Shown here: positions 1-6,669 of the stretch, in pieces
How the letters are laid out: each line of letters starts with the position of its first letter
How positions within the stretch are numbered: position 1 is the first letter of the stretch
Source: Flavobacteriaceae bacterium
GTDB taxonomy: Bacteria; Bacteroidota; Bacteroidia; Flavobacteriales; Weeksellaceae
Direction: 5' to 3'
NCBI GenBank assembly: GCA_031273305.1
Contig: JAISSC010000011.1
Span: 1 to 7,158 of the forward strand
Length of the DNA: 7,158 bases
Program-made: the position numbers and the translations under genes
Notes under the pieces: generated by a model
What the model was told of the DNA's origin: nothing
The model's database searches: none
What the model saw: only the letters and a program-made list of their open reading frames with translations

Positions 1-166
1 AAAAGGTTTTGAGTATTAAACCCTTGAAGCGTACCCATAAGTTCGGATATTGGTATCTGTTGGCATAAATGTCGATATGAATGGCTTCAATTCCCAGTTC
101 TTTCATTGCGGAAACTATATATTTATCGTATCCGTAATAATCTAAGGATATTAAAGCAACTTTCAT
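1..166 (-). CDS. N-terminus of a probable CgeB-like glycosyltransferase / surface polysaccharide protein (partial)
   Basis: Only the first 55 codons are present; the gene continues past the left edge. The reading frame is open from the ATG at 164-166 to the edge. The protein starts MKVALISLDYYGYDKYIVSA and continues through a stretch ending in PNLWVRFKGLILKTF. A short hydrophobic beta strand, an LDY-Y-YD-YIV pattern and a following helix (MKELGIEA) resemble the N-terminal Rossmann strand of CgeB-like or GT-B glycosyltransferases annotated in flavobacteria, which act in the cytoplasm on surface polysaccharides. That family call rests on remembered resemblance and on 55 residues only; no catalytic region is visible. 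A TAnnTTTG box 31 bases upstream suggests the gene has its own promoter and is not simply read through from the methyltransferase gene above it. No Shine-Dalgarno sequence is evident, as is usual in this phylum. Confidence 0.65.
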   Translation of the reverse strand, partial: MKVALISLDYYGYDKYIVSAMKELGIEAIHIDIYANRYQYPNLWVRFKGLILKTF

Positions 167-197
167 AACTCTTAGTTTATATAATGTTTATGGACTG

Positions 198-205
198 CAA
201 ATATA
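198..205 (-). promoter_or_regulatory. Bacteroidota -7 promoter box for the left-edge gene
   Basis: On the minus strand this reads TATATTTG, an exact match to the Bacteroidota sigma-ABfr -7 consensus TAnnTTTG. It ends 31 bases before the ATG at 166, which predicts a leader of roughly 25-28 nt. I see no convincing -33 TTTG/TTG box 17-23 bases upstream, so the call rests on the -7 box and its position in the 87-bp gap between two genes. Confidence 0.45.
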
Positions 206-253
206 AGGTGTAGAATCCTATTATACGATAAAACAGTAGATTTTAATCTTTTT

Positions 254-1420
254 TTAACGTCTTTCTTTATTTGTTTTTTTGCTTCCCTCGTAAATATCAT
301 ACTGAAAAAATCTGCATTCCAATTTTCCGTTAAAAAGTTTTATTTTTCGAGACGGACGAAGCCCTACTTTTTTATAAGCCTCTACATCGGAGGTAATAAA
401 CCATGCTAACGTATTTTTGTATCCGGATTTTAATGTATCGCCTATTTTCTTATAAAATTCTTCTTCGTCTATGGATAGCCGTTCATTGTAGGGAGGATTA
501 AATACGAGCAACACAGGGAGCATGTTTTTTTGTGAATTAAAGAAATCCTGATTTTTTATTTCTATAAAATCGGATAGATCGGCTGTTTCTATATTTATTT
601 TTGCGTCTTGCAATGCTTTTTGTGAAATATCGTATCCTACAATTCTACCGTCAAATTTCCTTATCTTATTTATTCTGGTTTCCTTAATTTTAGTAAATAA
701 TTCCGGGTCGAAATTCTTCCAGTTCATAAAGCCGAATTTCTTCCTAAGTATCTGAGGAGGGACATTTAAGGCTATCATGGCAGCTTCTATCAGTAAGGTT
801 CCGGAGCCACACATAGGGTCAAGGAAATTTCCTTTGCCTTCCCATCCTGCCAAATTTAACAATCCTGCCGCCAATACTTCATTTATGGGAGCTTCGAAAT
901 TGGCGTTTCTGTACTCTCTTTTAAATAAAGGTTCTCCGCTACTGTCCAACGATATGGTAACCTCATCATCGCTAATGTGTAAATGGAATTTTATATCAGG
1001 GTCGTTTGTTTCCACGTCGGGTCTTTTCCCAAACTTTTTCCTGAACCTGTCGGCTATCGCATCTTTCATTTTCAACATAATGTATTGAGAATGTGTGAAA
1101 TAATCCGAATGTACGGTTGGTGTTATTGAAAAAGTTTGAGAATTAAGAAGATAATTTTCCCAGGGAAAATTCAGTAATTCCTGTTCAAATATTTTTTCGT
1201 TTCTAGCCTTAAAATAGTGAATCGGAACCAGAAGTTTTAATGCCGTACGCAGGGAATAATTGGCTTTATAGAGGAACCCTAAGTCTCCGTAACATTCAAC
1301 CGCTCTGTTTTTTACATTTATCTTAGAAGCTCCCAGTTGTTTAAGCTCCTGAGTCAGCACTTCTTCTAAGCCATAAAAGGTTTTTGCCTGTATTTTAAAT
1401 GTATCCGGGATAAAGCTCAT
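254..1420 (-). CDS. rlmL: THUMP-domain class I SAM-dependent 23S rRNA guanine-N2 methyltransferase (RlmL/YpsC type)
   Basis: This cytoplasmic RNA methyltransferase of 388 residues is predicted to place an N2-methyl group on a guanosine of 23S rRNA, by homology to E. coli RlmL (G2445). The N-terminal part (about residues 8-165) fits a ferredoxin-like plus THUMP RNA-binding region. The catalytic part follows: APINEVLAAGLL (177-188), the SAM-binding loop DPMCGSGT (201-208), the acidic motif GYDIS (262-266) and the active-site NPPY (308-311). NPPY is typical of methyltransferases acting on exocyclic amines. At 388 residues it matches the stand-alone single-domain form; E. coli RlmL carries an additional C-terminal RlmK methyltransferase that is absent here. 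The exact target base is inferred and could differ, so the symbol marks the family only. The lysine/arginine-rich tail suits RNA contact. The start lies 36 bp after the SurA-like gene with no promoter box between, suggesting read-through from that gene. Confidence 0.92.
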   Translation of the reverse strand: MSFIPDTFKIQAKTFYGLEEVLTQELKQLGASKINVKNRAVECYGDLGFLYKANYSLRTALKLLVPIHYFKARNEKIFEQELLNFPWENYLLNSQTFSITPTVHSDYFTHSQYIMLKMKDAIADRFRKKFGKRPDVETNDPDIKFHLHISDDEVTISLDSSGEPLFKREYRNANFEAPINEVLAAGLLNLAGWEGKGNFLDPMCGSGTLLIEAAMIALNVPPQILRKKFGFMNWKNFDPELFTKIKETRINKIRKFDGRIVGYDISQKALQDAKINIETADLSDFIEIKNQDFFNSQKNMLPVLLVFNPPYNERLSIDEEEFYKKIGDTLKSGYKNTLAWFITSDVEAYKKVGLRPSRKIKLFNGKLECRFFQYDIYEGSKKTNKERR

Positions 1421-1456
1421 TTATTTCAGTTTCTATACATAAGGTAAAAAAAATAT

Positions 1457-2794
1457 TTATCTTGTTTTGGTTTGTAGCCAGTCTACGGAAAAATTGCACT
1501 TTTTATATTCATCCTGAATGGTGATAAAGGTCGTAGGAATCTGAGACTCCACCCATTTTTCAATTATTTCGTTTTCCTTTGTTTTCTGGGCAAATCCTTT
1601 GATCCTGTTATAGTCTATCTCCAGATTCATTTTGTGCGCAGCGATGACATCCGTTATTTTCAACAGCTTCACAACCGTTCTGTTGCCCTCTTTGTCTTCA
1701 AATACTTCCGACAGGTCTCCTTTGTTTAAGCCTGACAGGTTATAAAGAATTTTAGTCGGTAATTTTATCTTTTCGAACCGATTATCACCTGTTTGCTGGT
1801 TAGATAGCAATCCGCCGTTATATTTGGTGTATTTGTCATTGGAATATTTCAGTGCAACCTGACTAAAGGTAATCTTGTCTGCTTTTATCTCTGTTTTTAG
1901 GTCTTCCAGTTTTTTTATAGCGGTTCTTATTTCCTCCCGGTTAGGCACAGCCATAAGTAAAATATGACGCAGGTCTATGATTTGTCCTCTTTTCTTCTCC
2001 AGATAAACAATATGGTATCCAAATTCTGTTTCAAAAGGTTCCGAAATCTGCCCTTCATCCAAACCAAAGGCTACGGCATCAAATTCCTTTACCATCTGAC
2101 CTCTTCGTACATTCAGTATCAGACCGCCGTTTTCCGCAGAACCGGGATCTTGGGAATTTCTTTTTGCCATATCTGCAAAACTGGCTCCTTCTTCTATTTG
2201 TTTTTTGATTGTATTTAGCTGGTTTATAAGCTCTTGCTTATGCTCGGCGGTCAGTTCAGGATAAAGGAAAATTTGTGCATATTCTATCTCTTCATTCAAA
2301 TATGGAAATTCCGCCTCGTGCGTTTTATAAAAGTCTTTTAAATATTCGGGGGATACGTCTACGTTCTTCGTAACATCGCTCATCTTCCTCTGGGTATACA
2401 TTTGGTTCTTTATCATGGTTTCCAGAATATTCCTTAGCTCTGCCATAGTTTTAAATTTAAAATTGGTGAGGATATTCTGGTCGGAACCAAAGTAGTTTCT
2501 GTATCCGTCAAGTCTCGATTCTGCTTCCCTTGAAATTTCATCTTTCCCGACACTGATTAAGGTATCTTGTTTCGCTTTGTATAAAATGATCTTTTCTTTC
2601 ATCATAGTCTCTACGAAACTGCATTTATCGGTTATTGTTTGTCCTTCAGAACGTGCATAATTTTCGGCATCGTTAATATCTGATTCTGTAATTATCTCAT
2701 CTCCGACTACTGCCACAATTCCATCTATTTTTCTTTCCTGAGCGAAACTAAATGCGGCGGCAAAAAAGGTTAACGCTAAAAATATTCTATTCAT
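1457..2794 (-). CDS. surA: SurA-like periplasmic chaperone / peptidylprolyl isomerase with two parvulin domains
   Basis: This 445-residue exported protein probably escorts unfolded outer-membrane proteins across the periplasm and isomerises prolyl bonds. A signal peptide occupies residues 1-18, with likely cleavage before Gln19 (SFA/QE). A SurA-type N-terminal chaperone region runs from about 22 to 160, beginning with IDGIVAVVGDEIITESDI. Parvulin domain 1 (about 168-268) has the family hallmarks SFADMAKRNSQDPGSAENGG (206-225) and FGYHIVYLE (258-266), but the usual active-site His of the first strand is Gln174 (EYAQIFL). Parvulin domain 2 (about 272-381) keeps RHILL (276-280). A C-terminal helix (about 385-420) would complete the chaperone module. 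The only two cysteines of the whole protein, C58 and C433, could form a disulfide joining the N- and C-terminal segments. The start is supported by the signal peptide and by a TAnnTTTG box 20 bases upstream. The symbol denotes family; orthology with E. coli SurA is inferred. Confidence 0.9.
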   Translation of the reverse strand: MNRIFLALTFFAAAFSFAQERKIDGIVAVVGDEIITESDINDAENYARSEGQTITDKCSFVETMMKEKIILYKAKQDTLISVGKDEISREAESRLDGYRNYFGSDQNILTNFKFKTMAELRNILETMIKNQMYTQRKMSDVTKNVDVSPEYLKDFYKTHEAEFPYLNEEIEYAQIFLYPELTAEHKQELINQLNTIKKQIEEGASFADMAKRNSQDPGSAENGGLILNVRRGQMVKEFDAVAFGLDEGQISEPFETEFGYHIVYLEKKRGQIIDLRHILLMAVPNREEIRTAIKKLEDLKTEIKADKITFSQVALKYSNDKYTKYNGGLLSNQQTGDNRFEKIKLPTKILYNLSGLNKGDLSEVFEDKEGNRTVVKLLKITDVIAAHKMNLEIDYNRIKGFAQKTKENEIIEKWVESQIPTTFITIQDEYKKCNFSVDWLQTKTR

Positions 2795-2814
2795 CTTAAG
2801 TTTTAATATTTCTA

Positions 2815-2822
2815 CAAATTTA
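2815..2822 (-). promoter_or_regulatory. Bacteroidota -7 promoter box for the SurA-like gene
   Basis: On the minus strand this reads TAAATTTG, matching TAnnTTTG. It sits in the 70-bp gap between the two parvulin-family genes and ends 20 bases before the SurA-like start codon, predicting a leader of about 14-17 nt. No clear -33 box is seen. If real, it lets the chaperone be expressed independently of the larger upstream gene. Confidence 0.4.
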
Positions 2823-2864
2823 AAATTCTTTTGTTAGTTTCCCTGTTTTTTATGAGTTTTTAAC

Positions 2865-4748
2865 TTAGCGAGGGTATCTTTCTTCTAAAATTTTCTTCTG
2901 TGCGGGATTAATATTAATCACGGTTTCTTTTTTTAACTGCTCTAATATCCGTGCAGATTTATAGTCTATATATTCGTTTATGTAGGTGGTTTGCAATTCT
3001 TTCAGGCTCATCTTATCGTTTGCAATAATTTTATCTATCTGTATTACTAACCTCCTGTTTTTAGATTCTACCGTATATATTTTTTTTGAAAGTTTTTCAT
3101 TCGGGGGGAGGTTCACGGATTCTCTGGTGAATTTCCCCTGATTTATAAGCAGTAATTCGTTTTTATCCGAATCGGTCTTCCCTCTGAAATGATTTTTTAT
3201 GTATTCTGCTGATTTTTTATTCTTTAACATTTGAAGCACTTCTTTTTCCACGTCCGAATTTAAGCAATAGTAGAACGTTCCCTGTATTCTCTCTTTCCAT
3301 GTCAGTCTGGATGCTTCTGTACGTAAGAATTCTTCTTGTCCTTCTATATCTCTTTGAGCCTGATCGGCAATAATGGAAAAGGCAAATTTTATAAGAAGTT
3401 GGTCTTCCAGATTTTTCCAACTGTCTTTAATTCTGTCCAGTTCATAAAAATGAGTTTTATAATAATCCAATAAAGCGACTCTTTCCCAGTCATAAACGGC
3501 ATATCGGGCGAATAGTTTACTGTTGGGATATTCTTCTTTAGAGAGCTTGTTCAGTTGTTCCCATACCATTTTGTCGGTTAGTTGAAGTTCTTCCCCGATG
3601 TCAACCAAGATCAGTTCATCCGTAAATTCCATATTCTGAAACTGCCCATAGGTTGCGGGTAATGAATTAATGAACCTGCTTATATTATCAGTGTTTTCCC
3701 TGAAAAATGAGTATCCTTTCAACTCGTTGATTAAAATATTATTCAACGACTCTGCTTCAGCAGATTTTTTTAACCGGGTGTAAATTTTATTTCGGGCATA
3801 GGCATAGAGGTCGTAATTTTCCCTGAAAAAATATTTGTATATCGCATATCCGTTTTCCAGTCTGATGGGTTGAGATGCCTCGTGAGTTGAGGTGTTTATA
3901 TTGATCTCCCTGCGAACATACTCATATACTTCATCATTTTGAATGTCCGTATAAAATCCTTCACCTTGTGACCGGTCATTTATATTTTGCTGATATTCCT
4001 GTTTGACCTCCGAAAAACTCTTACCTTGTCGTAGTTCCTCATAAGCTCGTTCTGCTTTGGCTTTACCGGCTTCTGTCGTGTCCCGGATAAAAATTTCATC
4101 CAATACCACTTCTCCCAAATACTTTCTCTCTCCCGACACTAAAATAAGATAATAGACGTCCATAAATTCATATTGGGTAACTTTATTCAGAGGAGCCTTA
4201 TATATGGCATCCGTTAAATTTTTATCCGGAGATAAAGGGTCCAGATAAGTCGGTTTTTTGAAGTATTCCACTGAGGAATAATGCTCTACGGCTTCTTCAA
4301 AATTTAAGGTATTGTCGTTGATCTTCTTTATAACGGAATCTATAAATTTCCCATGTTGATTTTTATTTTTAGGCAACACATCGCCCTTAAAAGTCAGCAA
4401 TTGAACTTTTTTCTCCGTCATTATTTTTTGGTAATAATCCTGCAATAAAGGTTCCAGTACTTCCGTAGGATAATATAAACTGTCTTTCAGTTTTTCGCCC
4501 TGTTTCACCAATTCTATCTGATAAGCAGGAGAGTCTTTTACGTTATGTTTTAAAGCATATTGTTTTAAAAGGCTGAAATCTATATAACTATCTATTGCCT
4601 GCTCAACTCCCAGTAATTCCAAACTTTTTTGCTGATTTTTTTCAAAATTTGAGGTATGAACAGTATCATTGCCGATGACCATCAAGACAGGTTGTGAGTA
4701 TATTATTCCGGTCAACAGAAGAGTATAAAAAAATAGTATTTTTCTCAC
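2865..4748 (-). CDS. Exported parvulin-like (PpiC/SurA family) protein with degenerate PPIase domains
   Basis: This 627-residue exported protein belongs to the large parvulin-like proteins usually annotated as peptidylprolyl isomerase in flavobacteria. Residues 1-18 form a signal peptide (MRKILFFYTLLLTGIIYS, likely cleavage before Gln19). The segment VLMVIGNDTVHTSNF (21-35) matches the SurA N-terminal beta hairpin, and the helices that follow (about 45-110) fit its chaperone fold. Two parvulin-like domains can be traced at about 112-207 and 212-307, but the first strands, where active parvulins carry a His-Ile/Leu-Leu motif, read VQLLTFKGD and VVLDEIFIRD with no His. The remaining 320 residues are helical and charged, and end in a segment like the SurA C-terminal helix (about 580-605). 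I infer a holdase or scaffold role in outer-membrane protein assembly with little or no isomerase activity. It lies directly upstream of the SurA-like gene, which supports a shared pathway. The start is fixed by the signal peptide and an upstream promoter box. Confidence 0.82.
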   Translation of the reverse strand: MRKILFFYTLLLTGIIYSQPVLMVIGNDTVHTSNFEKNQQKSLELLGVEQAIDSYIDFSLLKQYALKHNVKDSPAYQIELVKQGEKLKDSLYYPTEVLEPLLQDYYQKIMTEKKVQLLTFKGDVLPKNKNQHGKFIDSVIKKINDNTLNFEEAVEHYSSVEYFKKPTYLDPLSPDKNLTDAIYKAPLNKVTQYEFMDVYYLILVSGERKYLGEVVLDEIFIRDTTEAGKAKAERAYEELRQGKSFSEVKQEYQQNINDRSQGEGFYTDIQNDEVYEYVRREININTSTHEASQPIRLENGYAIYKYFFRENYDLYAYARNKIYTRLKKSAEAESLNNILINELKGYSFFRENTDNISRFINSLPATYGQFQNMEFTDELILVDIGEELQLTDKMVWEQLNKLSKEEYPNSKLFARYAVYDWERVALLDYYKTHFYELDRIKDSWKNLEDQLLIKFAFSIIADQAQRDIEGQEEFLRTEASRLTWKERIQGTFYYCLNSDVEKEVLQMLKNKKSAEYIKNHFRGKTDSDKNELLLINQGKFTRESVNLPPNEKLSKKIYTVESKNRRLVIQIDKIIANDKMSLKELQTTYINEYIDYKSARILEQLKKETVININPAQKKILEERYPR

Positions 4749-4766
4749 TGTTTGATATTTTTCTCA

Positions 4767-4774
4767 CAAATATA
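4767..4774 (-). promoter_or_regulatory. Bacteroidota -7 promoter box for the large parvulin-like gene
   Basis: On the minus strand this reads TATATTTG, an exact TAnnTTTG match. It lies in the 33-bp gap after the HMG-CoA-lyase-like gene and ends 18 bases before the start codon at 4748, predicting a leader of about 12-15 nt. No clear -33 TTG is found. It suggests that the parvulin genes form a transcription unit separate from maf and its partner. Confidence 0.4.
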
Positions 4775-4781
4775 TAAAGAA

Positions 4782-5549
4782 TTAAGTGTTTGAGAATATT
4801 TTTTTTGCCGTATTATATGCCGATTCCAATAATAATGGGTTAATGTCCGTTTTTTCCTCTATTGAAGCCAGATAACTAAGTATCTTTTCTGTCGGAAGAA
4901 TCGTGCCGGTCTCATTTTTAGCCCATCCTTTTATGCTTGTTTCAAAAAAACGGCAACCTGAGGAATAAGCTGAATCAAAAACAGGTTTATAAAGTTTCTC
5001 TTCCAGACGAAACTGTGAACCAAATTCTATCTCAGGATAGTCGGATATACAATTTTCAAAAAGTATTCTAACGGCATCTTCTCTTACTTCCTTTGTTGTA
5101 TTGTAAAATTTAATCCTTTTTATCCTTATAGTATTGCAATGTTTTAAAAAAGATTGAAAGAATGAATTTTTGAAGAAGTAGTCTGTGCTAAAGTCAACAG
5201 GGTAGCTGATTATAATCTTTTCATTGAACGGAGAAATAATATCTTCCGGTTCGTTGAGCAGGGAAAAAGGTATTTCCAATAAGTCTGCTTTTGGATTTTT
5301 TAGTGCCTGTAAAAATCCCGATTTCGTATCGGTAGAAAGTAAGATTTTGGTGTTTTTTTTATCCAGAGAAGAAATTATTTTGTCTAAGTCATCCGATTGT
5401 GATTGTGCGTTGAGGCAGTATTTACCAATATTTACAGCAAAATATCCTATCTCCGTCAGTTGATTTAAGTACTGTATTTTTTCTTTGGTGGAAATAGAAT
5501 GAGTTGAGGATTCCAATGCTTCTCCCGCATTCTCAATCAATCTTATCAT
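4782..5549 (-). CDS. HMG-CoA-lyase-like TIM-barrel protein lacking catalytic residues (probable pseudoenzyme)
   Basis: This 255-residue cytoplasmic protein aligns by eye with 3-hydroxy-3-methylglutaryl-CoA lyases along most of its length: the N-terminal strand and helix (residues 2-43, including STKEKIQYL and IGYFAVNIG), the strand EIEFGSQF (173-180), AYSSGCRFFETSIKGWA (194-210) and TGTILPTEKILSYL (214-227). It is about 30 residues shorter than usual. The key sites are changed. The family Pro-Arg-Asp at the first strand is Ala8-Gly9-Glu10. The metal-binding His-x-His is Gln179-Phe-Arg181. The Ser-Asp-Thr strand reads Tyr149-Asn150-Thr151. The Gly-Gly-Cys-Pro loop with its catalytic Cys is deleted after GWA. 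I therefore infer no lyase activity; the present role is unknown (regulatory, binding or structural). The reading frame is intact and the fold core conserved, which argues against a decaying pseudogene. Its ATG overlaps the maf stop codon (ATGA), implying translational coupling. Another DRE-TIM family member as ancestor is possible. Confidence 0.75.
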   Translation of the reverse strand: MIRLIENAGEALESSTHSISTKEKIQYLNQLTEIGYFAVNIGKYCLNAQSQSDDLDKIISSLDKKNTKILLSTDTKSGFLQALKNPKADLLEIPFSLLNEPEDIISPFNEKIIISYPVDFSTDYFFKNSFFQSFLKHCNTIRIKRIKFYNTTKEVREDAVRILFENCISDYPEIEFGSQFRLEEKLYKPVFDSAYSSGCRFFETSIKGWAKNETGTILPTEKILSYLASIEEKTDINPLLLESAYNTAKKIFSNT

Positions 5550-6127
5550 AATTCCGTGTTTAGGCTTTGAAGAAATTTATACACTATATGTGTAGGAAGT
5601 CCCATAATGGTAAAACAGGAACCTTTTATTTTATCTATCTTTGCTAACCCAATCCAATCCTGTATTCCGTAAGAGCCTGATTTATCAAGAGGATTATTGT
5701 TTTTTACGTAAAAATCTATTTCCTGCTCTGTGAACTCCAAAAAATGCACTTCGGAGCAATCGGTAAAGACCTGAAATTTATCCTGAGTTGTAAACCCTAC
5801 GGAGGTGTACACCTGATGGATATTTCCCGAAAGTTGCCGTAACATTTCTTTTGCCTGTTCAGCGTCCTGAGGTTTCTCCAGAGCTTTGTCATTCATCCAT
5901 ACGATAGTATCTGCCGTTATGACTACGGTGTTTTTGTCAACCTTTTCAAAGTGTTTGGATTTTTGAAACGCCAGATATTCCGTTATTTCATTCGCCTTTA
6001 GATGGGCAGGATAGACTTCATTTATGTTCAGCTTAACGGTTTCAAATGTATACCCCAAACTCTCCAATAATTCCTTTCTTCTCGGCGATTGTGAGGCTAA
6101 AATAATTTTCAACTTATTTATAATCAT
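5546..6127 (-). CDS. maf: Maf family nucleoside triphosphate pyrophosphatase (probable dTTP/UTP pyrophosphatase)
   Basis: This 193-residue cytoplasmic house-cleaning enzyme hydrolyses nucleoside triphosphates, including modified pyrimidine ones, to the monophosphate and pyrophosphate; Maf proteins are also linked to septum formation. The length is normal for the family. Visible motifs are IILASQSPRRKELL (8-21), with the phosphate-binding Ser and Arg residues; TADTIV (71-76), with catalytic Asp73; LEKP (83-86), with the conserved Lys; LSGNIHQVYTSVGF (99-112); and DKSGSYGIQ (148-156) followed by GLP (176-178). Arg17, Thr74 and Gln156 fit the YhdE-like dTTP/UTP subgroup rather than the YceF-like m7GTP subgroup, although this assignment is from memory. 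The start places the first strand at the usual distance from the N-terminus. The gene begins 24 bp after the small exported protein with no promoter box between, and its TGA stop overlaps the ATG of the next gene by 4 bp, so the three genes probably form one transcript. Confidence 0.95.
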   Translation of the reverse strand: MIINKLKIILASQSPRRKELLESLGYTFETVKLNINEVYPAHLKANEITEYLAFQKSKHFEKVDKNTVVITADTIVWMNDKALEKPQDAEQAKEMLRQLSGNIHQVYTSVGFTTQDKFQVFTDCSEVHFLEFTEQEIDFYVKNNNPLDKSGSYGIQDWIGLAKIDKIKGSCFTIMGLPTHIVYKFLQSLNTEL

Positions 6128-6151
6128 ACATTTATCTAACTTATCATGAGG

Positions 6152-6568
6152 TCAAAAAGAAACCTTACTACTCAATTTGATTAATTTCCCCTCTGATGTG
6201 ATTTCCTGTTTTCCGTCAAAATAAGAAGTTTTATAATAAAAAGTTTTTCCCTCTATCTTTTGCATCTTCACTACAATACCCCCACGCTTATTGATAAATT
6301 TCTTAAACTCATCCCTTTTTGCCTCCTTGTTTGGATAAAACAGTGCATAATCACAATCGTTTAACCATGCGATTTTCTTGTAATTCTTTATACCGTCGGT
6401 AACTTCCAGTTGTTTCTCACCATTGCGCACAATAATGGAACTAAGATTTGAAATTTCGCTTACGTTTTTAAATTCTCCTCTGGTAAAATCCAGACATGTG
6501 AGGTCTTTATTTTGAGCGTATCCCAATGAAAACGCCAATAATAGTAGAATAGACAAAATATTTCCCAT
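6152..6568 (-). CDS. Small exported two-cysteine protein of unknown function
   Basis: This 138-residue protein has a clear signal peptide (MGNILSILLLLAFSLGYA, cleavage before Gln19), so it is probably periplasmic or secreted; no Cys sits at the cleavage site, so it is not a lipoprotein. The mature part has only two cysteines, C25 and C72, likely disulfide-bonded, within the patterns CLDFTRGEFKN (25-35) and WLNDCDYALFY (68-78). Short alternating strands (for example IIVRNGEKQLEV, TFYYKTSYFDGKQEITSEGK) suggest a small beta-barrel or sandwich. The C-x-DF-x3-GxF ... W-x-x-DC-x-Y arrangement reminds me of small flavobacterial exported proteins often mislabelled as DNA topoisomerase IV; no topoisomerase feature is present. 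The start is fixed by the signal peptide and by an in-frame TGA two codons upstream. Its promoter lies 4 bases before the ATG, implying a leaderless mRNA. It leads the probable maf transcript. Confidence 0.8.
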   Translation of the reverse strand: MGNILSILLLLAFSLGYAQNKDLTCLDFTRGEFKNVSEISNLSSIIVRNGEKQLEVTDGIKNYKKIAWLNDCDYALFYPNKEAKRDEFKKFINKRGGIVVKMQKIEGKTFYYKTSYFDGKQEITSEGKLIKLSSKVSF

Positions 6569-6572
6569 AGGT

Positions 6573-6602
6573 CAAATATAAAAAATTATACGTACATACA
6601 AA
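6573..6602 (-). promoter_or_regulatory. Complete Bacteroidota promoter (-33 TTTG, 18-bp spacer, -7 TATATTTG), probably leaderless
   Basis: On the minus strand TTTG (6602-6599) is followed after 18 bases by TATATTTG (6580-6573), giving both halves of the Bacteroidota promoter at normal spacing. This is the only gene start in the window where I find both boxes. The -7 box ends just 4 bases before the ATG at 6568. Because transcription normally starts about 4-7 bases after this box, the mRNA should begin at or within a few bases of the start codon. Confidence 0.6.
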
Positions 6603-6642
6603 TTATATTTTGTAAATAACCTGAGTTCGGGATAATAACGAG

Positions 6643-6669
6643 GCACGGATTTGCGAAGCAAATCCGTGC
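6643..6669. repeat. Perfect 12-bp inverted repeat with 3-nt loop
   Basis: GCACGGATTTGC (6643-6654) and GCAAATCCGTGC (6658-6669) are exact reverse complements separated by GAA, a very stable hairpin on either strand. No T-run follows the stem on either side, so it does not look like an intrinsic terminator. A smaller imperfect palindrome, CCTGAGTTCGGG, lies 11 bases to the left (6620-6631). The combination resembles dispersed intergenic palindromes I associate with Bacteroidota genomes, but I cannot check copy number here. Confidence 0.85.

Noticed and set aside
240..256. Possible terminator after the methyltransferase gene (AGATT...AATCT next to an A/T run)
   Set aside because: The stem is only 4-5 AT-rich pairs with almost no loop, and on the coding strand the run is of A, not T.
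777..1088. Plus-strand open frame of 103 codons inside the methyltransferase gene
   Set aside because: It lies antisense to the conserved SAM-binding region of a well-supported gene and its product resembles nothing I recognise.
1964..2218. Plus-strand open frame of 84 codons inside the SurA-like gene
   Set aside because: It is antisense to the first parvulin domain and has no independent support.
3217..3420. Minus-strand open frame of 67 codons within the large parvulin-like gene
   Set aside because: It is an alternative frame of a long, intact gene with a signal peptide and promoter.
5224..5463. Plus-strand open frame of 79 codons inside the HMG-CoA-lyase-like gene
   Set aside because: It is antisense to a frame that aligns with a known family.
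4782..5549. Functional HMG-CoA lyase for leucine degradation
   Set aside because: The Arg-Asp, His-x-His and Cys-loop residues needed for metal binding and catalysis are replaced or deleted, so the enzyme name would mislead.
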